Positions 41,151-50,891 are shown, counted from the first letter of the stretch. The stretch is DNA of 64,000 nt from CAZNSX01 sp964575845 (GCA_964575845.1 CAZNSX010000005.1:186001-250000), one strand, 5' to 3'. Notes: a model not told the origin generated them from the sequence alone. Made by a program: numbers and translations.

Positions 41151-44100
41151 ATGTTTCTCTCAAATATAGCCATAAGAAGGCCGGTGCTGACCACCATGAT
41201 GGTGGCTGCGATCACCATCTTTGGGATCCTCGGCTACCTCGGGATGGGCCTCGACCTTTACCCTGAGATCGATTTTCCCGTGGTATCCGTCCGGACCACA
41301 CTCGAGGGGGCGAGCGCGGAAGTAATAGATGTTGATGTCACCGATGTGCTGGAGGACCGGATAAGCACCATCGAGGGCATCGAAAGCATCAATTCCATCA
41401 GCGGCGAAGGGATGTCGCGGATTGTGGTGGAGTTCGTGCTCGATAAGGATATAGACCTGGCGGTGCAGGATGTAAGAGAGAAGGTTTCTCTGGCCCTTCG
41501 CAGGCTTCCCGAGGATGTGGACCCCCCCATTGTGTACAAGCAAGATATCGCCGCCAGGCCCATCATGTGGATAGCCGTCTCGGGGGATAAACCCTACAGG
41601 CAGTTAGCCGATTATGCCAGGTATACCATCAAGGAGAGGCTGCAGACAATTCCCGGGGTGGGTGAGGTTTTCCTGGGAGGATACCGGGAGAGGATGGTAA
41701 GGGTCTGGCTGGACCCTCGCCGGTTGGAGGCTCACGGCCTCACAGTGGCCGACGTGAACACAGCCCTCCGCACCAAGAACCTGGAGGTTCCAGCGGGCAG
41801 GATCGAGAGCGAGGCCAGGGAGTTCACCGTTCAGGTCAAGGGAGAATACGAGAGGGTCGAGGACTTCAACCGCCTGGTGATAGCTTTCAGAAACGAATCC
41901 CCAATCCGCCTGAGGGATGTGGGGTGGGTAGAGGATGGCTCGGAGGACCTCAGGTCGCTTTCCCGCTTTAACGGTAAGCCTTCCGTGGGCCTGGGGGTGA
42001 GGCGCCAGACGGGCACGAACCTGGTGAGCGTAGCCGAGCGTGTGAAGGAGGAGCTGGAAAGGGTCAAGAAGGAGCTTCCCCCGGGCTTCTCTTTGTCGGT
42101 CGCTTTTGATTCTTCCGAATATATTAAAAGGTCCATCCATGATGTTCAGTTCGATGTCCTTTTCGGAGCCCTCCTCACTTCCCTGGTGATCTTGCTCTTC
42201 CTAAGGAACCTCAGGACCACCGGCATAAGCATCATCGCCATACCCATCTCCCTCATAGGCGCCTTCTCCCTGATGAGGGCGCTCGATTTCACCATCAATA
42301 ACGTGACCATGCTCGCCATGTCCCTTTCGGTGGGAATGGTCATAGATGATGCCATAGTGGTGTTGGAAAATACCTTCAGGCACCTTGAGAGCGGAAAGGA
42401 GCCCTATAAGGCCGCCCAAGAAGGCGTGGGGGAGATAGCCTTCGCGGTCATCGCCGCAACCTTTTCCATCGTGGCCGTTTTCCTGCCCATAGCCTTCATG
42501 AAAGGGATGATAGGCAGGTTCTTCATGCAGCTCGGTCTAACTGTCGTCATCGCCATCATGATTTCGCTCTTCATCTCCCTCACGCTCACACCCATGCTCT
42601 GCTCAAGGTTCATGAGGCTGGAGGAAAAGCACGGCCGGGTTTATACCCTCTTGGAGAGGGGCTTCGCCGCGCTGGACAGGGGCTACCGGGCGGTCCTGGC
42701 CGCAGCCCTGAGGCACCGTCCCGCCGTCATAGCCCTGGCGGTCATAGCGTTTGCAGGCGGACTCTATATCGCCAGTTTCATCGAAAGGGCGTTCGTCTCC
42801 CAGGCGGATGAGAGCCGGTTTGCCATTCGCCTGAAGACGCCTGTGGGCTCCTCGCTTTCTTACACCGATGGCTACCTGAAGGAGGTCGAAAGGATAGTTT
42901 CGGGCCTTCCCGAGACGGAGAGCATCTTCAGTTCCCTGGGCGTCGCCATCGGGGAAACACCTCAGGTGAACAACGGGAACGTTTACGTCACCATGAAGCA
43001 AGTGAAGAAAAGAAGACGCGCAGGCCTACGTTCCCAACAAGAGGTAATGTCCTTTTTGAGGAAAAAGCTGAAGGATCTCCCGGGCCTGAGGGCCAGTGTT
43101 GAGAATATATCCCCGGTCGGCGGCGGACGGAGGAATACTGATATCGAGTTTATCGTGAAGGGACCCTCGGTTGAGGGGCTGGGGGGATACTCAAACCGCA
43201 TAACGGACGCCATGAAGAATACGGGCGGCTTCGTGGATATCGACACGAACTTCGAGCTGACAAAGCCGGAGGTCAAGGTCTTCATCGACCGGGATAAAGC
43301 GGGAGACCTGGGTGTTGACATAAGCTCTCTCTCAGAGACCGTTAGCGCTCTTATCGGCGGCGTGAATGTGACCAAATATAAGGAGGGGGGCAGAAGGCGT
43401 GATGTGAGGGTGCGGGCCGTGGGCAATTTCAGGAAAACCCCCGAGGACATCTCCAGGCTACTTGTCCGCTCGAAGGACGGAAGACTCGTCAGGCTGAGTA
43501 ACCTGGTTGACATTAAGGAGGGAGCAGGCCCTAACATCATCAACCGCTACAACCGGCAGCGCGCGGTGACCATTTATGCCAATCTGGAGGGACTCTCTGA
43601 AGGCGAGGCGCATCCCCTTATGCAACGGTTCTCCTCAGAAGTTATGCCAAGGGACTCGGGCTACCGGACCGATTTCGCCGGGCGGGGGAAAAGGTTCACG
43701 GAATCCTTCAGATATCTCTTTTTCGCTTTGATCTTGGCCGTTCTCATCATCTACATGGTTCTGGCCTCCCAGTTCGAGAGCTTCATCCACCCCTTCACCG
43801 TCATGCTCTCCCTACCCCTGAGCATGGTAGGCGCCTTCGGCGCCCTGCTGCTGACGGGATACAGTCTTAGCATCTTCAGCTACATAGGAATAATCATGCT
43901 GATGGGCATCGTCACCAAGAATGCCATCCTGCTCGTAGATTACACGAATACCCTCAGGGCCCGGGGGCTTGAGCGGAATGAGGCCGTGCTCACGGCCGGA
44001 CCCGTGCGGCTCAGGCCCATCCTGATGACGGCCATAACCACCATGATGGGCGTCCTCCCCGTTGCCCTTGCCCTGAGCGAGGGAGGCGAGTCCAGGGCCC

Positions 44101-44282
44101 CCATGGCCGTTGCCACCATAGGTGGAATGGCGACCTCCACTTTTCTCACCCTCATCATCGTGCCCACCGTCTATACCCTCCTGGACGACCTGGGAGGGTG
44201 GGTCACGAAGAAGGCGCGAAAAAAAGGCCCTGAAGATAAACCTCGAGTTATCTATCGTCCGATTAACAGACGGAACGGATAG
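41151..44282 (+). CDS. RND efflux permease, AcrB/HAE1 family
   Basis: A 1043-residue, 12-helix inner-membrane pump, full length for the family. It begins FLSNIAIRRPVLTTMMVAAITIFG, has two large periplasmic loops, and the proton-relay helix contains the Asp pair MSLSVGMVIDDAIVVLENTF. The C-terminal repeat shows MVLASQFESFIHPFTVMLSLPLS and GIIMLMGIVTKNAILLVDYTN. It exports hydrophobic compounds using proton motive force with the lipoprotein adaptor. Control is probably by the TetR protein of the same operon. Confidence 0.95.
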   Translation: MFLSNIAIRRPVLTTMMVAAITIFGILGYLGMGLDLYPEIDFPVVSVRTTLEGASAEVIDVDVTDVLEDRISTIEGIESINSISGEGMSRIVVEFVLDKDIDLAVQDVREKVSLALRRLPEDVDPPIVYKQDIAARPIMWIAVSGDKPYRQLADYARYTIKERLQTIPGVGEVFLGGYRERMVRVWLDPRRLEAHGLTVADVNTALRTKNLEVPAGRIESEAREFTVQVKGEYERVEDFNRLVIAFRNESPIRLRDVGWVEDGSEDLRSLSRFNGKPSVGLGVRRQTGTNLVSVAERVKEELERVKKELPPGFSLSVAFDSSEYIKRSIHDVQFDVLFGALLTSLVILLFLRNLRTTGISIIAIPISLIGAFSLMRALDFTINNVTMLAMSLSVGMVIDDAIVVLENTFRHLESGKEPYKAAQEGVGEIAFAVIAATFSIVAVFLPIAFMKGMIGRFFMQLGLTVVIAIMISLFISLTLTPMLCSRFMRLEEKHGRVYTLLERGFAALDRGYRAVLAAALRHRPAVIALAVIAFAGGLYIASFIERAFVSQADESRFAIRLKTPVGSSLSYTDGYLKEVERIVSGLPETESIFSSLGVAIGETPQVNNGNVYVTMKQVKKRRRAGLRSQQEVMSFLRKKLKDLPGLRASVENISPVGGGRRNTDIEFIVKGPSVEGLGGYSNRITDAMKNTGGFVDIDTNFELTKPEVKVFIDRDKAGDLGVDISSLSETVSALIGGVNVTKYKEGGRRRDVRVRAVGNFRKTPEDISRLLVRSKDGRLVRLSNLVDIKEGAGPNIINRYNRQRAVTIYANLEGLSEGEAHPLMQRFSSEVMPRDSGYRTDFAGRGKRFTESFRYLFFALILAVLIIYMVLASQFESFIHPFTVMLSLPLSMVGAFGALLLTGYSLSIFSYIGIIMLMGIVTKNAILLVDYTNTLRARGLERNEAVLTAGPVRLRPILMTAITTMMGVLPVALALSEGGESRAPMAVATIGGMATSTFLTLIIVPTVYTLLDDLGGWVTKKARKKGPEDKPRVIYRPINRRNG

Positions 44283-44304
44283 GTGGGGGGTGGGATATAG
44301 CCTG

Positions 44305-45741
44305 GTGTCAGCCCCGCATGTCCTCCTCATAAACACAAACTGCATGCGACCTCCCATAGCGCCACTCGGCCTGGACTACATGGCGGGCGCTCTTGAGGAT
44401 GAGGGCATCTCCACGACCATCCTCGACGTCGCCCTTGAGGAAGCGCCCCTGAATGCAGTAGAGCGGCATCTCAAATCCAACAGCCCAACCCTCATAGGGG
44501 TCACAGTGCGCAATACCGATGATTGCTATTTCTTGAGCCAGGATTTTCTGCTGCCTCCTGTAAGGGAAATCTTACAGAGGGTGAGGGAGCTGAGCGATGC
44601 CCCGGTCGTGCTGGGCGGTGTGGGATTCTCCGTCATGCCCGAGGCCATCCTTGAATTCCTGGATGTGGACTGGGGTATCTGGGGGGACGGGGAAAAACCC
44701 CTCGCCCATCTTGCAATAGCAGTCTCTCACGGGAAAGACCCAAGGGGCACCCCGGGCTTCATATACAGGGAAGGAGGCCTCTTCCGCCGGAACCCGCCGG
44801 AGTTTCATCCCCTGGATCTGCTCCCCCTCGAGCGGCGCCAGGGCATAGATAACGCCCGCTATTTCAGGGAGGGAGGCCAGGGAGGCGTTGAGACGAAAAG
44901 GGGCTGCCCGGGCCTCTGCATCTACTGTGCAGACCCCCCGGCCAAGGGGAGGGTCCCAAGGCTCCGCTCCCCCGAGAAAGTGGCGGGGGAGTTTGAGAGC
45001 CTTCTTTCCCAGGGGGTGACCCACCTTCATCTCTGCGACAGCGAGTTCAACCTCCCGCTTGAGCACGCGCTTGAGGTCTCTCGTGAGCTCATCGCCCGGC
45101 GTCTCGGGGAGAAGATAAAGTGGTGGGCCTACCTTGCCCCAAAGCCCTTCCCTCGGGAGCTAGGACGCCTCATGAAGAGGGCGGGCTGCGCCGGGATTAA
45201 CTTCGGCGCGGACAGCGGTAGCGACAGGATGCTTAAACGCCTGGGCCGCGATTTTGAAAGGGAGGGTCTTCGGGAGACGGCCCGAATATGCCGGGAGGAG
45301 GGCATCACCCTCATGTTTGACCTCCTCCTGGGTGGACCCGGAGAAGACAAAGAGAGCCTCCGGGAAACGGTCTCCCTCATGAAGGAAATTGGGCCCGACC
45401 GGGTGGGGGCATCCCTGGGCGTTAGGGTCTATCCCGGGACCGAGCTTGCCCGCCTGGTCAAAAGCGAAGGCCTTGGGGAGCAAAATCCGAACCTCAGAGG
45501 GACCATTAACGGGAACGGGTCGTTTCTCAAGCCCATTTTTTACCTCTCAAGAAAAATGGGCAATGACCCGGAGGGCTACCTTATGGAGCTCATTCAAGGG
45601 GATGAGAGGTTTTTCCTCGGGAGCCGCCCCGGCGAGGAAGGAAGCTACAACTATAACGCAAATGAGGTTCTCCTGGAGGCCATACGCTCAGGCGAGCGGG
45701 GCGCTTACTGGGATATTCTGAGAAGGGTCACGTCTCCTTAA
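44305..45741 (+). CDS. B12-binding-type radical SAM protein
   Basis: A 478-residue protein. I start it at the GTG at 44305, just after the permease stop; earlier frames overlap the permease. The N-terminal cobalamin-binding-like Rossmann domain (APHVLLINTNCMRPPIAPLGLDYMAGALE) lacks a clear DxHxxG. The radical SAM cluster is C201-PGL-C205-IY-C208. LLGGPGEDKESLRETVSLMK and LGVRVYPGTELA follow, as in MiaB/HemN-like BchE relatives. Substrate unknown; it is probably co-transcribed with the RND operon only by proximity. Confidence 0.85.
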   Translation: MSAPHVLLINTNCMRPPIAPLGLDYMAGALEDEGISTTILDVALEEAPLNAVERHLKSNSPTLIGVTVRNTDDCYFLSQDFLLPPVREILQRVRELSDAPVVLGGVGFSVMPEAILEFLDVDWGIWGDGEKPLAHLAIAVSHGKDPRGTPGFIYREGGLFRRNPPEFHPLDLLPLERRQGIDNARYFREGGQGGVETKRGCPGLCIYCADPPAKGRVPRLRSPEKVAGEFESLLSQGVTHLHLCDSEFNLPLEHALEVSRELIARRLGEKIKWWAYLAPKPFPRELGRLMKRAGCAGINFGADSGSDRMLKRLGRDFEREGLRETARICREEGITLMFDLLLGGPGEDKESLRETVSLMKEIGPDRVGASLGVRVYPGTELARLVKSEGLGEQNPNLRGTINGNGSFLKPIFYLSRKMGNDPEGYLMELIQGDERFFLGSRPGEEGSYNYNANEVLLEAIRSGERGAYWDILRRVTSP

Positions 45742-45842
45742 GGCGGATTCGAGGAGGCTTCCAAACCTCCCGAAGACTTCATCCCGAAAGCGCGCCCCCC
45801 CCATCTTCGCCGGGCTCTTTCGTGCATCTTACACATATCTTC

Positions 45843-45864
45843 TTCTCAAGAGCGCTCATGAGAA
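45843..45864. repeat. Palindrome in the convergent gap
   Basis: TTCTCA-A-GAGC/GCTC-A-TGAGAA is a 22-base palindrome with one mismatch pair per arm. It sits between the convergent radical SAM and beta-barrel genes. It can form a hairpin on either strand but lacks a T-run, so a terminator role is uncertain. Confidence 0.45.
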
Positions 45865-45871
45865 ATCGCGG

Positions 45872-47071
45872 CTAAAAATAGTAAGCCAACTCAAGCCGCA
45901 GGTAACTGTCTTTCCGCAGACCGAATAACGGGTCGTCGGATGGGACATCGGAGAAAATACCTATCTCCAGGTTAGCTTTCCACCTGGAGCCAAGCCGGCG
46001 GCTCGCCTCTACGGTTATAATACGGGCCGAGCTCTCCGTGTCCTGTGCGAAGCCGATCAGCGCCTCCGAGCTGGCCGCGTCATTGAAAGAGAGCCGCGCC
46101 CCGATCACCACGTCGCTCTGGAAATAGGTGGGAGCATTGTGGCCCCGCTCGTCACCTATGTATTCAGCTATCACCCCAACATCCGCGGGCGTGCCGAGGA
46201 CACCGTAGAAGGTGTATTCGAAACCAAAGGCGCCCGAGAAAAAGTCATCATCACCCTGGCCTGTTCTTAAAATCGTTTCCAGTTTCCACAGCCATCCTCC
46301 CGTAATAAGCTGCAGGTCTAGGCCGGTCTGGTTTATCTGCTCGTAAAACGGGGTGAGTATTTGATCGCCGGACTCATCAAAGCCTGGCATAAGAGTCGGC
46401 TCACGACCTGTGCCGATGAAGTGGGAGAGGCCGATCTCCCAGTTCCCTATCGAGTGGCTGTAGCGTACGGCGAGGTCTATGTGGCGTTCATCGTCGGCGC
46501 TTTCATACTTGGCGTTGTCCGTGTCCACTTCCGCTGGGGACCGCAGACGCCCCTCGCGCCCCGGGAACGTGCGCTCTCGGAAGTAGGGCAGAACGAACAG
46601 GTCGAACGTTCCCCAATCCATGGGAAGGGAAAGGCTGACCATGGGTTGGCCGAGCTTGTCCTCGCCATCGAGCGCCTCCACCAGGTCGGTCTGGTTGACG
46701 ATGTCGACTAAATGTACAAACTCCGTCACTCCCCAGAACACCTTTCCGACGCCGACGCGCACCTCCCATGAATCGCCAAGCCACAGGTAGTTCAACTCAC
46801 GCACATCGAAATGGCTCCGCCTGGAGTCGGCGCTGTCGAGCCTTGCGAACGGGACGAAGGTGAAGCTGGAGCCGCTCTCCCATTCGTGGTAGTACTCGGG
46901 CTGTAGAGCCAACGATGCGTTGTCCCTCTTCTGTTTGGATAACAGCGCATCTTCGAAGAAAACCCTGCCCTCCGCCGCCACGTATCCCGACAGCTCATGG
47001 GCGGCGGCCACCGACGCACTGATCACGCTGAATGTGAGGAACAAAATGAGCGTGGCAAGCGGTACTCTCAT
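45872..47071 (-). CDS. Outer-membrane beta-barrel protein
   Basis: A 399-residue protein with a signal peptide (MRVPLATLILFLTFSVISAS, cleavage near AAA-HE). Alternating-residue strands and many Trp/Tyr girdle residues follow. The C-terminus LRLELAYYF ends in Phe, the outer-membrane insertion signal. It overlaps the LolA-like gene by four bases and is the last gene of an RND/LolA/barrel operon. It is probably the outer-membrane partner of that export system; the precise family is not certain. Confidence 0.8.
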   Translation of the reverse strand: MRVPLATLILFLTFSVISASVAAAHELSGYVAAEGRVFFEDALLSKQKRDNASLALQPEYYHEWESGSSFTFVPFARLDSADSRRSHFDVRELNYLWLGDSWEVRVGVGKVFWGVTEFVHLVDIVNQTDLVEALDGEDKLGQPMVSLSLPMDWGTFDLFVLPYFRERTFPGREGRLRSPAEVDTDNAKYESADDERHIDLAVRYSHSIGNWEIGLSHFIGTGREPTLMPGFDESGDQILTPFYEQINQTGLDLQLITGGWLWKLETILRTGQGDDDFFSGAFGFEYTFYGVLGTPADVGVIAEYIGDERGHNAPTYFQSDVVIGARLSFNDAASSEALIGFAQDTESSARIITVEASRRLGSRWKANLEIGIFSDVPSDDPLFGLRKDSYLRLELAYYF

Positions 47072-47856
47072 CTGGCTCTCTTGAGGCTGTTCTTGTTGAA
47101 GTCACGGTCCTTAAGCCCGGTGCGGAACTTGTAGCCCGACCAGACCAGCCTGGTGCTTTTACCGTTTTGATGGTTGACCATGTTCATCTCGTCCGCTCGC
47201 CAGTACTTGTCCAGGTACTTTTTATACCCTTTGATCGTGAGGGTCTTTAAGAGGGATTTCTTACGGTCGTAGTATTCGACTTTCCATTCGCGGTACTCGC
47301 TTTTGTCGATCCAGACAACCTGCCGCGTATATCCGGAGTTCTTTTTGTCAACCGGGTAACGTTCGATGACGAAACATTCCTGACGGTCATACACTTCATC
47401 GCGGATCCATTTGTATGTGTATTTCTCCACTTCCTGGCTTGCGATGTCCTCATAGGCGAACTCGCTACCCATGAACGAACCCGACTTGTTGCGGGAGCTT
47501 ATCCGCTTCACCCTCTTTAAAGCCGGCAGGTAGAGCCACTGGTCGTCATCGCCCACCTTGTGGGTGAAAGTCAGAAAAGCCGTCCCCTTCACATCCCTGG
47601 GGTTATCGAAGATGGACAGGCTTTTGTCACCATCGCCTTCCACCTCCAGTGTGCGGATACGGATCTTGCGTTTGCTTTCCTGCCCGTGTCTGTTCCTGAG
47701 AACCATGAGCATTTTGGCGGTGAGGTCTCTGAATCCCGTATCACGCCTGTCGGCCCCCTGGGCTATGGCCAGACCTTTTTCTTCAGGCGTCTCGGCCGTC
47801 GCCGGGAACGGTAACAGGAGTAGGGATATGATCAATGTCAAAACCAGTCGTTTCAT
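47068..47856 (-). CDS. Periplasmic LolA-like outer-membrane lipoprotein-sorting protein
   Basis: A 262-residue exported protein: signal peptide MKRLVLTLIISLLLLPFPA, then GFRDLTAKMLMVLRNRHGQ, DPRDVKGTAFLTFTHKV-like sequence, QWLYLPALKRVKRISSRNKSG and GSEFAYEDI. This is the LolA-like family (PF17131 type) that is regularly encoded beside MMPL/RND exporters. It should shuttle a lipid or lipoprotein across the periplasm between the upstream RND protein and the downstream barrel. Confidence 0.87.
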   Translation of the reverse strand: MKRLVLTLIISLLLLPFPATAETPEEKGLAIAQGADRRDTGFRDLTAKMLMVLRNRHGQESKRKIRIRTLEVEGDGDKSLSIFDNPRDVKGTAFLTFTHKVGDDDQWLYLPALKRVKRISSRNKSGSFMGSEFAYEDIASQEVEKYTYKWIRDEVYDRQECFVIERYPVDKKNSGYTRQVVWIDKSEYREWKVEYYDRKKSLLKTLTIKGYKKYLDKYWRADEMNMVNHQNGKSTRLVWSGYKFRTGLKDRDFNKNSLKRAR

Positions 47857-47860
47857 CAGT

Positions 47861-50146
47861 CTACTCCTCCACTTTCATCAGTAAGGTGGGCAGGAGCAAA
47901 AAGTCGAGACCTAATGCCAGAGTTATGGTTATTGCCGTCATCAGGGCCATGTGTGAATTCATTTTGTAGCCGGACAAGGAGAGGACCATAAAACCGGCCA
48001 CCAACGCCACCGTTGTGATCCACATGGCCGTGCCCACTGTATTAAAGGAGTATCGGACGGCGCCGGACGGATTCATATCGTGCTCTCGGCGGGCGCGAAG
48101 GTACTTGCTCAAGAAGTGTATCGTGTCGTCGACTACGATGCCGATGGTCAACGACACGATCACCGATAAACCAAGGCCAACCTGCCCCACAATTATCCCC
48201 CATACGCCAAAGGCCATGAACGCCGGCGCCAGGTTTGGGACCAGGCTCAATAAGCCGAGCTTAAGGTTCCGCAGCGCGAATATCAGGATGCCCGAAATGA
48301 GTAGCAGGGCCAAAAAAGAGGCGACCAGCATGCTGTTGATATTGCGCTCGGATATATGGGCCCAAATAATCGACAGGCCCGAGCCGTAGGTGAACATTCT
48401 TTCGGGGGCATTAGTCTTGAGCCACCGCCGCGCTCTTTCGTCCATTTCGCGCAGCTCCCTTGTGGTCGTGCCTCTTAATATTACTATCATCCGGGTCGCT
48501 GATTTATCGACATTGATCTGGTTATTGAGGTCAAGGCCGAACGGGAGCGACATCTCATACAGGAGCAGGTACTGCGCCGCCAGGTCGCGCTGCTCAGGGA
48601 TTCGGTAATAGGATTCCTCGTCTCCATGCATGTTTTTGTTCAGACGTTTCATCCTGTCGGTGATCGTGCTCACGTGGACGACCTTTGGCTGTCTGCGATA
48701 CCAGTTCGCAAACTCCTCCACCGTCGCCAGATACTCAGGATTGCTGATTCCACCCGTTTCGCCGGATTCGAGAGAATATTCGATCGTGTGCCACCCGGTA
48801 AGGTTCTCCTCAACGAAGTCGGTGGCCCTGCGGATGTCGTAACTCTTGTCGAAGTATTTTATCCAGTCGTCGTTGAGCTCAATTCGCAACGTCCCGGCGG
48901 TCAGCGCCACGATTACAACCAATGTGCCCCAGAACACGAGTTTGCGCCGGTTGATCACGAAATCCGCTAAACCGTCGCACGAGCAGCAATTGTACTCGAC
49001 CCTTGGCTTCAGGCGTACGGGAAGGAGTGCCATCAGAGCGGGTAGGAACAAAACCGAATAGACAAATGCCGCCATCACACCCATGGCCACGATGTTGCCC
49101 AGGTCGCGAAAGGGAGGGGCGTCTGAGAGGTTCATTGTCAGGAATCCGATCGCCGTGGTCGCACTGGTTAGAAAAACCGGCTGCAGGTTAAGGCGCAGGG
49201 ACTCAGCAATGGCCTGGTGTTTGGTTTTCCCCAAGTGCATCTCGTGGAACATTGTCGTCAATAAATGCACGCTGTCCGCAATGGCCAAGGTGAGGATGAT
49301 GACGGGGGCAACGGCCGACGCGGGGGTTAACGATATGCGGAGCCAGCCGGCCAATCCCATCCCAGTGACCATGGAAATTGCGATAATTACGAACGTGGCA
49401 AAAGTCCCTGTAAACGAGCGCAGCGCAAGCCCCGTTATGATAAGGAGCGCAAGAAACATCGCCGGAATCAGCGTGGCCATGTCATCCTGGCCGGCCTCGC
49501 CAAAAGCATTGTCCGAAATAACCGAGCCAGTGAGGTATATGTCGATGCCAGGATGTTTCCGGCGCAAGTCCTCCACCAGTTTGCGGGAGAACGCCGCCAC
49601 CTCCGTCACCTCGTCAGCAGATTCGCCCGGCAGGAGAGTATTGACGTTCACTCCCGTCACATCTCCTGAAGGGGAGAGGAGGCGGTTGACAAGCTGAGGC
49701 TCGGAAAGTGCGATCTTCTTTATCCGCTTGAGATCCGCATCCGAAAGGCTCTCGGCGTTGTGGACCAAATCCTCTACGATAAGCTCGTCTTCCTCTGCCC
49801 GGGTATGCTGGAAGTTGGTGATGGAATCGACCCTGCTTGAGTACGGCATTTTCCATGAAGCCTCGGTCAACTCCTCCACCGCCACAAGTGTTTCACGTGT
49901 GAAGACACGGCCGTCTTTCGGCGCGATGGCGAAAAGAACGTTGTCGTTTTTATTGTAAGTATTCTCCAGGGCCTCCAGCGCCTGCAACTGCGGATTCTCC
50001 TCGCTGAAGAAAACACGGGTATCTCTGTTGAAAGTCAAAAACCGCGCCCCACTTGCGGCGGCCAGCACAACAACCGCCGTGGCGACGATAATCCACCATC
50101 GGCCCTTGACTATCCACTCTCCAAAGCTCTCTTCAAACCTCCCCAC
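47861..50146 (-). CDS. MMPL/RND-family exporter
   Basis: A 761-residue, 12-helix RND protein of the MMPL/HpnN type. I place the start at the GTG at 50146, where AAGGGG lies 8 bases upstream; an ATG at 50230 lacks such a site. It has two periplasmic loops and paired SSD-like helix bundles, including LSVIVSLTIGIVVDDTIHFLSKYL with the conserved Asp pair. Relatives move hopanoids, lipids or lipoproteins. It heads a three-gene operon with a LolA-like carrier and an outer-membrane barrel. Confidence 0.9.
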   Translation of the reverse strand: MGRFEESFGEWIVKGRWWIIVATAVVVLAAASGARFLTFNRDTRVFFSEENPQLQALEALENTYNKNDNVLFAIAPKDGRVFTRETLVAVEELTEASWKMPYSSRVDSITNFQHTRAEEDELIVEDLVHNAESLSDADLKRIKKIALSEPQLVNRLLSPSGDVTGVNVNTLLPGESADEVTEVAAFSRKLVEDLRRKHPGIDIYLTGSVISDNAFGEAGQDDMATLIPAMFLALLIITGLALRSFTGTFATFVIIAISMVTGMGLAGWLRISLTPASAVAPVIILTLAIADSVHLLTTMFHEMHLGKTKHQAIAESLRLNLQPVFLTSATTAIGFLTMNLSDAPPFRDLGNIVAMGVMAAFVYSVLFLPALMALLPVRLKPRVEYNCCSCDGLADFVINRRKLVFWGTLVVIVALTAGTLRIELNDDWIKYFDKSYDIRRATDFVEENLTGWHTIEYSLESGETGGISNPEYLATVEEFANWYRRQPKVVHVSTITDRMKRLNKNMHGDEESYYRIPEQRDLAAQYLLLYEMSLPFGLDLNNQINVDKSATRMIVILRGTTTRELREMDERARRWLKTNAPERMFTYGSGLSIIWAHISERNINSMLVASFLALLLISGILIFALRNLKLGLLSLVPNLAPAFMAFGVWGIIVGQVGLGLSVIVSLTIGIVVDDTIHFLSKYLRARREHDMNPSGAVRYSFNTVGTAMWITTVALVAGFMVLSLSGYKMNSHMALMTAITITLALGLDFLLLPTLLMKVEE

Positions 50147-50292
50147 GATCCGATCCCCTTTGAACGATTTAATACTAACCAAAAATCTTTGAAATTCTCC
50201 TAATATGAGCCCAGCGCGCCCTCCCGCCAAAGGCGCCTTCCCGAGAGTCTCATCCCGGGGGGGCCGATTGCCCTCCTTCAGGGCAGCTTCCC

Positions 50293-50562
50293 TCAGGCGG
50301 AGCCGCAGCCTCCCCCGGCTCCCCCTCGCTCGCCGGGCGAACCGACCTTACCTTCGGCTCCGAGCAGGGCCTTCGCCGCCTCGTCCCACTGCCCCGCTGC
50401 GCCCTTGCGCACCATTCGCCCGACACGGACCGCCTGGCGTATTTCAGATTTCTCTGCGCCCGCCACGCGGGCTTTTTCCAGGTGGAACCGCAGTCAAGGC
50501 ACGCAGTTCGCCGTGACCGATGCGCCGATGGCGATGAGCTCCTCTGTCCGAGTATCCATCAT
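50293..50562 (-). CDS. Selenocysteine-containing AhpD-like protein (CxxU)
   Basis: An 89-residue carboxymuconolactone decarboxylase/AhpD-like protein read through an in-frame UGA at 50496-50494. The start at 50562 (ATGATG) follows AGGGAGGAAAGG. The sequence reads RTEELIAIGASVTANC20-VP-U23-LRFHLEKARVAGA, then EIRQAVRVGRMVRKGAA and a Gly-rich end GGGCGSA. Ordinary relatives have C-x-x-C-L-x-x-H, so Sec replaces the second Cys and the downstream His is kept. A SECIS hairpin follows. AhpD-like selenoproteins have been reported before. It lies in line with the ECF sigma and Met-rich genes and probably reduces peroxide or acts as a thiol oxidoreductase. Confidence 0.85.
50458..50496 (-). promoter_or_regulatory. 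Bacterial SECIS element of the AhpD-like selenoprotein
   Basis: After the UGA (50496-50494) and a 21-base spacer, GCCCGC-GTG-GCGGGC (50472-50458) forms a perfect 6-bp G+C stem with a GUG loop about 27 bases downstream. The loop matches that of the DUF1573-like gene's element. Confidence 0.68.
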
Positions 50563-50651
50563 CCTTTCCTCCCTTCGCGTTAGCCAGGGCCGGGCTGCGC
50601 CCGTTTTGGGTTGCGCCCTCTCGTGCTTTGGTTCGGGGCCTTGGGTATCTA

Positions 50652-50891
50652 TCAGCACTTCCCCTTCATCTTCTCCATCATCTCCTTGCACATGGTCATC
50701 GGGTCCCCACCCGCTTTCATCTTCTCCATCATCTCCATCATGTGCTCTTTCATCCCTTCCGGCATTCCCATGGGGCCGCATGGGGACCCCGCCTCTTGAG
50801 GTGCCCCCTTTCCGGTAAGCTCCGCCCGGATGGCTTCCTGGTCCTCGGGGGACATCTCCGCAAACGCCTTCAAGAAATCTTCTCGCTTCAT
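50652..50891 (-). CDS. Small Met- and Cys-rich protein
   Basis: A 79-residue protein starting at the ATG at 50891 (AAGGAGAAAC upstream). It begins MKREDFLKAFAEMSPEDQEA and then becomes Met-rich (GMPEGMKEHMMEMMEKMKAGG) with Cys at GSPCGPMG, MTMCKEM and the last residue. Such Met/Cys composition suggests metal (copper) binding or oxidant scavenging. It lies between the ECF sigma gene and the AhpD-like selenoprotein. No known family was recognised. Confidence 0.65.
   Translation of the reverse strand: MKREDFLKAFAEMSPEDQEAIRAELTGKGAPQEAGSPCGPMGMPEGMKEHMMEMMEKMKAGGDPMTMCKEMMEKMKGKC

Noticed and set aside
50652..50654. UGA at the end of the Met/Cys-rich protein (Cys-UGA-UAG) as a C-terminal Cys-Sec
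   Set aside because: A UAG follows directly and I found no suitable SECIS hairpin in the next 40 bases; a double stop is the simpler reading.
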